DNA of 64,000 nt, taken from the NCBI RefSeq assembly GCF_963678975.1, contig NC_089285.1:8046694-8110693 (forward strand). Direction: 5' to 3'. This DNA comes from Dysidea avara. Its lineage: Eukaryota; Porifera; Demospongiae; Dictyoceratida; Dysideidae. Position 1 is the first letter of the stretch. Each line of letters opens with the position of its first letter. Made by a program: the position numbers and the translations under genes. This document shows positions 58,023-64,000 of this stretch, one piece after another. The notes beneath the pieces were generated by a model. The model was not told where the DNA came from. It was given only the letters and a program-made list of their open reading frames with translations, and ran no database searches.

Positions 58023-60100
58023 TTAACTGTGTATTCTTTTTACTAATATAGGCACTAGTCCCCTTATGTAGAAGTCTTTGAGAGTTGGCGTCATTGACAT
58101 CCAGAATTTCTCATAAAATGCAATTCGCTCAACCGATACTTCATTATTAGAATACACGACAAAGTCACACCACTTTCTGGAAGCCACGGCCATCTGTCCT
58201 TGGACCTGGTAGTAATAATTGTGTCGTCTTTTAAGAGTCAGAGTACCGTCATTTAGTTCACAATAAAAATCTTTGTTTTGTGCTGCTTCTGTCGGACTAA
58301 CATCTCTGTATTTAAATGGACATTTTATTTCCAGGATACCATCAGGATCAGGGCTTGAAATATCTTTGATCAAGCCGTCGGGGGTAGCCCCTAGGTACGG
58401 AAAATCGGTATTGATCATAAGACCTGTCTGAGCTACTGTGACGTCTTTATTACACATTTTCATGTGCTGAATATATCTTGCAATAGTAACTGGTTCATTT
58501 TCCTTCCCCCATAAACAAGGTACTGGAACAAATGGCTTTTGGCATTGAGAAGCAATAGTATTAGCAAGTCTATTAGGAGATGTTGACTTGCGCATTTTAC
58601 AGACTTCACCAAAATAGGAAGCTGTAACTCTCCACTGCCGTTCCTTGTACCACAACTGTGTTTCGGACTGCTGTGTTGTTTCTGTTCGAATTTTATCAGC
58701 TTCTTCTTGACTGATACTGATGTGAGCAAAAACAGCTTCTTCTGCATCTAGTACAGATATGCAGTTAGTTTCACAATGTGTGTTGTCGGTACTTGCACTT
58801 TCAAGTTGTATGGCATCATTTTGTAGGTGGTCATCAGTTTCTGCACTTGTTCTATCATCATTATCACTGTCATCAAAATTTTCATCCAGCGGCTTACAAT
58901 CATTTCCTCTCAGTAACTTTGAAAAGGGTGAATTCTTCTGGCTAGACTCAAGGCTAGTACACAGTGCACGAATCTCTTCTTCTTTGACAGCCTGCAACGA
59001 TAGAGGGCATGCATGGTATTGTTTACGTTTGGCCATTCTTTTGCACTCCTATTCAACTTTACGCTTTCCATATGTGTGATGAACAAATAATATTTCCGAA
59101 AATAAAACTGGATGTCCATCTTTAATGTGCTTGGCAACATTCCATTGCTGAGGTTTTTCTGTACAAGTTTTGTGTTCGGGAATCTCTGTAAGTTGACAAT
59201 CGGAGTAATCCAGGATACAGTACAATAAAGCTGCAACATGTTTACAGCACCCTCCAGCTCCAGCTTTACATTTGCATCGTGCTCCAACTTCATGCAAACA
59301 GATACAGAGTAATTGGTAGACGTTTTAAATGACGCTTGGACCAATGCACTAAAAAAGCACTTGTTATCACTACCTAGGTGGAACTTTACTCTTTTAACAT
59401 GATCGTCTTTGAAAAGCCTGTATCCTGCTTCCTTATGTTTCATAGCACCTGCTTGGTATGTCTTGGTTGCTGCAGATTTTTGGTTGGATGCAATAGTTCT
59501 TGAATTTGATATCAAATGAGCAAATAGATGGTCATATGAAAATTTTGGCAGCTGCTCAATATTTACTGTCCATCCGTCACTGGGTAGTTCCCAACTTGCT
59601 TGTAACCTCTGCTTATCAACCTGTACTCGGTGTTGTCTGCCATCAGGATCCACTAGTCGTGAGGCTAGTCCAGTTGCAATGTAGTCACACACCCTGCAGA
59701 AATGAGGGCATGAATTCAAGTGTATGTACTATATACATGTTTATATTAGCTGTAATAAAGTGCAAAAATTGTCTTGTATATATAATGTAACTTGTCAATT
59801 ATAGAAATAGCTATTTACTTTTATGCTTAGACATTATATCTCTATATAACATGTTAGAATCTAACCGCTTGACAAGATCAGCCTTGCGCCCTGATTGATT
59901 GGCTCCTCGACATTTCAACCATCGCTTTAGCTCAACTACATGCAATTCTGATGGATCTCGACCATTCAGAGAAGCCCCAGGTATGTCATCTTCCACTAGA
60001 GGCTCTGAAATGATAGTTCTTATTCAACTTGAAGACTAGCTACCTGAAGTATTTACGTACCAAAAGATGAAGAACTACACTCCTCGGGATTTTCCACCAT
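58023..60100 (-). pseudogene. SAP/SWIM/YqaJ exonuclease gene of the transposon (one stop, one frameshift)
   Basis: Exons 60,100-60,061, 60,004-about 59,817 and 59,693-58,023 join in phase 1. Exon 1 encodes MVENPEECSSSSF within the terminal repeat. Exon 2 has a SAP motif (PSELHVVELKRWL...KADLVKRL), probably DNA-binding. Exon 3 has a SWIM zinc finger (CKCKAGAGGCCKH, about 59,240) and the YqaJ/lambda-exonuclease-like nuclease: WRVTASYF, WGKENEP, GATPDG, ILEIKCPF and YYYQVQGQMAV. The catalytic D, E-x-K and Q residues are all present. A frameshift at about 59,300 and a TAG at 59,049-59,051 interrupt it. The 337-codon part from the ATG at 59,036 could still give a nuclease alone. Its role in transposition is not known to me. 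Confidence 0.85.
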
Positions 60101-60329
60101 AACTTTCCCTTCGTGCGACCGATTCAAGAGCGATTTTCACGACGCGATACCTTGTACTCTGGACTATAACTGTACGAAATTTCATTAGAATATACGGTAG
60201 AATGTGGCCAGGAAGCTTTCGAGAGTACGCACATGACGCTATTTTCCATACATTCTAACGGATTTTTTTTTACGTGATACCATAAATGGGCGTGTACGCT
60301 TACGCATGACGTAATCATGCAAGTTGCCT
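60070..60329 (-). repeat. Right terminal inverted repeat with start codon
   Basis: Reverse complement of 56,201-56,460 with only a few differences (for example agtacgcacatgacg against gcgtcatgcgcgtact). It carries the YqaJ gene's ATG at 60,100-60,098. Confidence 0.92.
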
Positions 60330-60886
60330 ATTCACAAGAAAGGATCTAGAAGTGATCCGGGTAACTATCGACCTATCTCATTAACCAGCATTTGCTGTAA
60401 AACCCTTGAACATATTATTTACTTTTGTATCTTTACGCATCTCAATAAATATAACATTCTATGTGACAATCAGCATGGTTTCCGTTCCAAACCATCATGT
60501 GAAACTCAACTACTGGGTGCAGTGAACGATTTTGCTAAAGCATTGAACTCTGGAGAACAAATTGATGCTTTGTTTCTTGACTTCTCCAAAGCATTTGATA
60601 AGGTACCTCACGAAAGACTTTGTCACAAATTATCACACTATAGAATAAATAGCCACTTGCTAGATTGGATCAAAAGTTTTCTGACAGAAAGAACACAATC
60701 AGTTGTTATTGATGGAGAAAATAGCTGTCCTTCTAGAGTACTTTCCGGTGTGCCACAAGGCACAGTTTTGGCACCCTTATTGCTTTTAATATTTATAAAT
60801 GATATTACACAAGATCTCCAGTGTAGCCCCTGGGTGGCTCCGTACCGACTGCTTGTAGTAGTTACAAACAATACAGCTAGCCATAA

Positions 60887-61138
60887 TTATATACCTTCAA
60901 ACCAAGATCCACTTCGGATGTTTCTAATCGAATAGCAGCTGGGGCATCTCCAGGTCCATTTATCATCTTGGCTGGTGCCCTGGCGATCTCGTTTAACTAT
61001 GATCATGTCACTTGCGCATTTATGGCATGACATCGTATTTGCTAAAAGATTACGTGCCATTAACCAAGATATAGTAAGCATTCTTCCTTCAGCTGAAGAA
61101 TTGGTGAAGACGTATTGAGATATGGCTGAGAGACTCAT
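60887..61138 (-). pseudogene. Merlin-like transposase, N-terminal zinc-ribbon part
   Basis: The frame ends with MSCHKCASDMIIVKRDRQG, WRCPSCYSIRNIRSGSWFEG. CxxC...CPSC followed by an RSGSWFEG-type motif is the zinc ribbon and linker of ISXO2/Merlin transposases. The preceding residues look like intron or leader. The frame stops where the LINE fragment begins. The C-terminal part is at 55,380-55,640 on the same strand. Confidence 0.75.
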
Positions 61139-61495
61139 CTCTGATTCACCGGTGTAAAACTTATGCGGAGGACTAGGAACAGAAGGAATTGTAAGGGCAC
61201 ACGGTCTGACTTTTCACTTCTGTCACAACTAAGCACTCAGCCACAAGCATGAATGATGCATTTACATATTACAAAAACGGAAGTAGCTAATATCCTGCGC
61301 AGAGCTAATTAATCAAAAAGTGATTTGTGTGCCTTGTTGTGTGTACCAGTCAGGTTGTTTAGCAGAGAAAGACACTTAGTAAGCAATTCGCATTTGTAGC
61401 TGTGTGGTCATCTACCTGCATGTGTTTAATTTATGTACCTTTAAATTTCGTTTTGTAGCAGAAGCACCTTGAGGACCTAGCTATATCAGTGTACA
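61139..61495. other. No gene recognised
   Basis: Flank between the Merlin relic and the next broken gene. No open frame or repeat end stands out. Confidence 0.4.
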
Positions 61496-62250
61496 ATGAG
61501 CATTGAAGTGCTTTTTAAGTACAGAGATTATAAATCTCAAATAAATGCCCGCAAGCGTGAAATGTGTGGTGAAGTGGAGCGTCATCTCACAATTTCAAAG
61601 GCCAGCGTGAACCCCAGAGTTGTCCTGAGCACTGCATCTGTGAATAGTGCTGACTTCATATCCAGATCCAGCTCAGGCTTCAATATATTTTTTTTGCAGC
61701 GATGGAGCCCTAATGGGACACTTACATAAACGTACAAGCAGTGAATGAGTTACAGGATCGTGACTGGCTAACAGTGACTAAAGAACTCAGTGAAGCGTCA
61801 TTGTTTGTTGACAATAACACAGATGTAAGTTTAATGTTTTATTTAAACGAAGTCACTAGTGTACATTCACAATTAGGCTGATTCCTCAGTCCCACCCAAC
61901 GGCAAGAGTGCTGATACATCTAGCAAGAAGCCTTTTAAAAGCCAGAGGACGTGACTGTAGCTCTGTTAGACAAGTTCCGTTCAGATGTCCCCAAAGGAGC
62001 CAGTAGAAAAAAATGGAAGAGGATGGGAAGATCCGTGAGACAAGAGTCTGACACAGATACAATGATCAAAGAAAAGAGTTTAGCAGCATTCAAACTAAAA
62101 ACTGAATACTTCTACTTGGAATGTGTGTCATTTAGAAGCAAACTCACCCAAAGCTTAAACCAAACGATGAATGGCCAAGATGCAACAGAATGCAGGGGTT
62201 GCCTGTACATATGCAAGAAATCACAGCAGGTATATACAAGCTATAGTTAA
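61496..62250 (+). pseudogene. Unidentified multi-exon gene, frame-broken
   Basis: It starts MSIEVLFKYRDYKSQINARK in a well-formed frame. An intron of about 68 bp may lie at 61,634-61,701 (poly-T then GCAG). A one-base frame change follows RWSP. Then come DTYINVQAVNELQDRDWLTV and a donor (ACAGAT|GTAAGT, 61,816). A further exon (61,878-61,950) has ADSSVPPNGKSADTSSKKPF, and a last charged frame runs to 62,250. I do not recognise the family. The clean splice sites say it was a real gene, and the frame change and an internal stop (near 61,950) say it is damaged or needs another splice form. Confidence 0.45.
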
Positions 62251-63717
62251 GTCTTATGTAGCCAGACCACCTTTTATATTGTGTGTGCTGTTAGTTACAC
62301 AAAGCAAGCAGCAACAGTGTAGTAAGATTAATGTATATGCTGTGAGAGATGTTGGGCAATGGGCATGCTGGAAAAAAAACTGCATGATGATGTGGTGAAA
62401 AATCACTTTGCTGCAAAACATGTATTCTTTGCTGAGGATCTTCACAGACATTAGTTACTATGCCAGGCAGGTGGTCTTTTAACAAAGGGCAGACAGGGTG
62501 GGTAATGGTAGCATGCAAAAAATTAAACAACAAATCTGGTGTTGCATTGAGTGTGTGAGCATGTGTTAACTATAAGGAGGTAACATTGTGTGTCTAGGAT
62601 ACCCCATAACAAACTTACTGTTTTATTGTGTTATTATGTCTGACAAGAGATACTTTTGAGTTAGCACATACCCACATGCTTAGTATAACAACATAACATT
62701 TATATGCATACATGCACATAAGGATATTTATCCATAATTTTTATTAAGTTGCTGAAATGTCCTTAAATGACTAAGGGTGAGATGGTCTTACTTTTATATA
62801 AACATATGCATCACTGATGGTATAAGATTTGCTTTGCATTGAAACCTTTCGTGTGGTCGTAATTTGTACACTATAAAATTATATTTCCCAAGCCACTTTA
62901 TTACTCTTATCTTAGCTAGAATGTAACAACCATGCAGGTATACATGCTAAAATATATTATTTATTATGGGAGGTTTTGTATTGTCATACATATAGCCTAT
63001 AGCATCATGCATAGTGTAACACACACCTGTTCTACTCATACTGATATCCAAGCTATCTGAATGGGATAATCACACCCATCACTGTTTTATAAGACCATCG
63101 CCTTGCACAAAGTCTCACTAGCCTGTATAGCAAACAGGCAGATGCTGGTAGTGTGGGATAGTAAATCAACATCTGTGGTGTTTCATTTAATTGTGTTAAC
63201 TATACGGAGGTAATGTTGTGAATTGCTTCACAGGAAAGTGCTGAATTGGCATGAGAGCTAATAAGTTAACAGCATGTTCAGAGAGACCAGATACATCATC
63301 CAGGTGATAGGAAGGCTTGCTCTTGTAGTGTACATCTGGTAAACAAGGATAACAAGCAGCTGCTTGTGGTTTTGCCTCCAGAAAACATTTTCACCACACA
63401 TTCTAACCTTTTCTAGTGACTTAGCATATTTACAGCAGACAAACATTACAGGGCGTAGAAATCAATGTAGTTTACAGTGGTCGTCTGTTTCCCAATGGTT
63501 TCTCTGTACATTTTTATGGCTAACCACAGCATCCAGTGGTTGTGCAAATGAAATTAAAAGATAAATTAAAATACTTTCCTTGCATGAAACTGGCCTATTC
63601 ATCGTTATAAAATTACCTCTTCCCAGCTTGGGTGCTGTACAAGGATTTTCAGTCCATATTTGATGCAACAAACGAAGAGTGTACGTGGATTATGGATGCA
63701 AGGTGATTTATATTACA
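62251..63717. other. No gene recognised
   Basis: AT-rich. A short duplication (gtgttaactataaggaggtaacattgtg / gtgttaactatacggaggtaatgttgtg) lies at 62,564-62,591 and 63,194-63,221. Small open frames have no supporting evidence. Confidence 0.45.
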
Positions 63718-64000
63718 CTATATAACAGTACATGTAATTTAGGCATTTCATTCATCATCTGCATGTGGTTTGACTTCAAAGTCTTTGTAACCATAACCAT
63801 AAAGTCTATACCTTTTCGACTCATCCTTTGGAGTAGGAAGAAAACGTCTGGGAATCATGACTGGCTGGCTCTTGTCCAGATCGTCTATTAAACTTAGCCA
63901 CTTACGTAGCTCTCGCCCTTCGAGAAACTGGTCCCAGGTCAACTTGGATCTACATAGCTCCTGCATGAATACCTTACAACGAATAGTTATCGGTGAGAGG
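63718..64000 (-). pseudogene. pol: BEL/Pao retrotransposon pol fragment (runs off the window)
   Basis: The minus-strand frame includes FMQELCRSKLTWDQFLEG, LRKWLSLIDDLDKSQPVMIP and YRLYGYGY. These match the conserved stretch in BEL/Pao Pol before the RNase H-like region (usually RLYGFCDAS). The typical FCDAS is replaced after a frame change at about 63,790, and the frame ends soon after. The upstream end continues beyond 64,000 (LSPITIRCKVF just before the block). It is not obviously the missing pol of the gag at 40,881-42,075: it is 22 kb away on the same strand, upstream of that gag, so it is probably a separate copy. Confidence 0.75.

Larger units (their letters stand above)
56201..60329 (+). 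mobile_element. DNA transposon with THAP-DDE transposase and YqaJ gene, 4,129 bp (ISL2EU/PIF-like)
   Basis: It is bounded by AT at 56,199-56,200 and 60,330-60,331, and excision restores the LINE frame (VVPIHKK). Terminal inverted repeats of about 260 bp (56,201-56,460 and 60,070-60,329) start AGGCAACTTGCATGATTACG and are nearly identical. It encodes an intact transposase and a convergent SAP/SWIM/YqaJ protein. From memory, a 2-bp AT duplication and a YqaJ-type partner fit ISL2EU, a relative of PIF/Harbinger. The near identity of the repeats argues for a recent insertion. Confidence 0.9.
55641..60835 (+). pseudogene. LINE ORF2 (CR1/Jockey-like) split by a DNA transposon
   Basis: The left half (55,641-56,200) reads from a pre-RT segment (LSRKKQRRYNTARLSNLAKD) through KASGPDNIPSRLLKE to DEWKKANVVPI. 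The right half (60,332-60,835) continues with IHKKGSRSDPGNYRPISLTS, DFSKAFDKVPHERL and SGVPQGTVLAPLL. Joining the halves across the 4,129-bp insertion keeps the frame. The fragment ends before the FADD catalytic box, so it is truncated at both ends and lacks the endonuclease, FADD box and 3' end. It interrupts a Merlin-like transposase. Confidence 0.88.

Noticed and set aside
63718..64000. Same BEL/Pao copy as the gag at 40,881
   Set aside because: It lies 22 kb upstream of that gag on the same strand, where pol should be downstream; treated as a separate copy.

Overview
The window is animal nuclear DNA, most probably from a sponge (demosponge). It is AT-rich, its genes carry very short introns (about 37-100 bp, GT...AG), and nearly every recognisable coding region is a transposable element or a decayed gene. 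I see no bacterial, viral or organellar block. The species call is inference: it rests on gene structure and on protein families I remember from sponges and cnidarians, not on a database match.

Region 1 (1-29,505) is bounded by a long inverted repeat. Each arm ends in an array of 10-bp units with a GAGAC core (left array 1-293, cut by the window edge; right array 28,786-29,505). Each arm also carries the last exons of one multi-exon gene. On the left this gene continues inward as a P-loop ATPase (minus strand, 8,275 to 1,861) whose Walker A motif is created by splicing out a 51-bp intron. On the right only the last exons remain (26,775-27,339). The left arm is interrupted by a 4.28-kb insertion (2,261-6,542) made of a 320-bp palindrome, a 3-kb minisatellite and an 830-bp tail ending in a hairpin. 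The right arm supplies its empty site. Further copies of the tail lie at 12,948-13,832 and 45,196-46,870. Between the arms are a complete but dead Tc1/mariner-like element (9,891-12,412), MITEs, a foldback element, a tRNA-derived SINE and several partial duplications.

Region 2 (29,600-55,000) is a field of relics: a MULE-type transposase, the 3' end of a LINE, a RING-finger gene with a tandem exon duplication, and the 5' part of a BEL/Pao retrotransposon (PBS, gag) with a hAT-like MITE in its leader. A Tc1 pseudogene follows, hit by the minisatellite/tail element, then a BEN-domain-like gene with a coding minisatellite. Last is an uncharacterised multi-exon gene interrupted by an element with 8-bp target duplications.

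Region 3 (55,380-61,140) is a three-level nest. A Merlin-like transposase is split by a LINE fragment, and the LINE reverse transcriptase is split by a 4,129-bp DNA transposon (56,201-60,329). That transposon has 260-bp terminal inverted repeats, an AT target duplication, an intact THAP-DDE transposase, and a convergent SAP/SWIM/YqaJ exonuclease gene with one stop and one frameshift. Both genes start inside the terminal repeats and share their first residues.

The right edge holds an unidentified broken gene (61,496-62,250) and a BEL/Pao pol fragment running out of the window. Apart from the THAP-DDE transposase, few genes look intact. The window records successive insertions rather than a working gene cluster.
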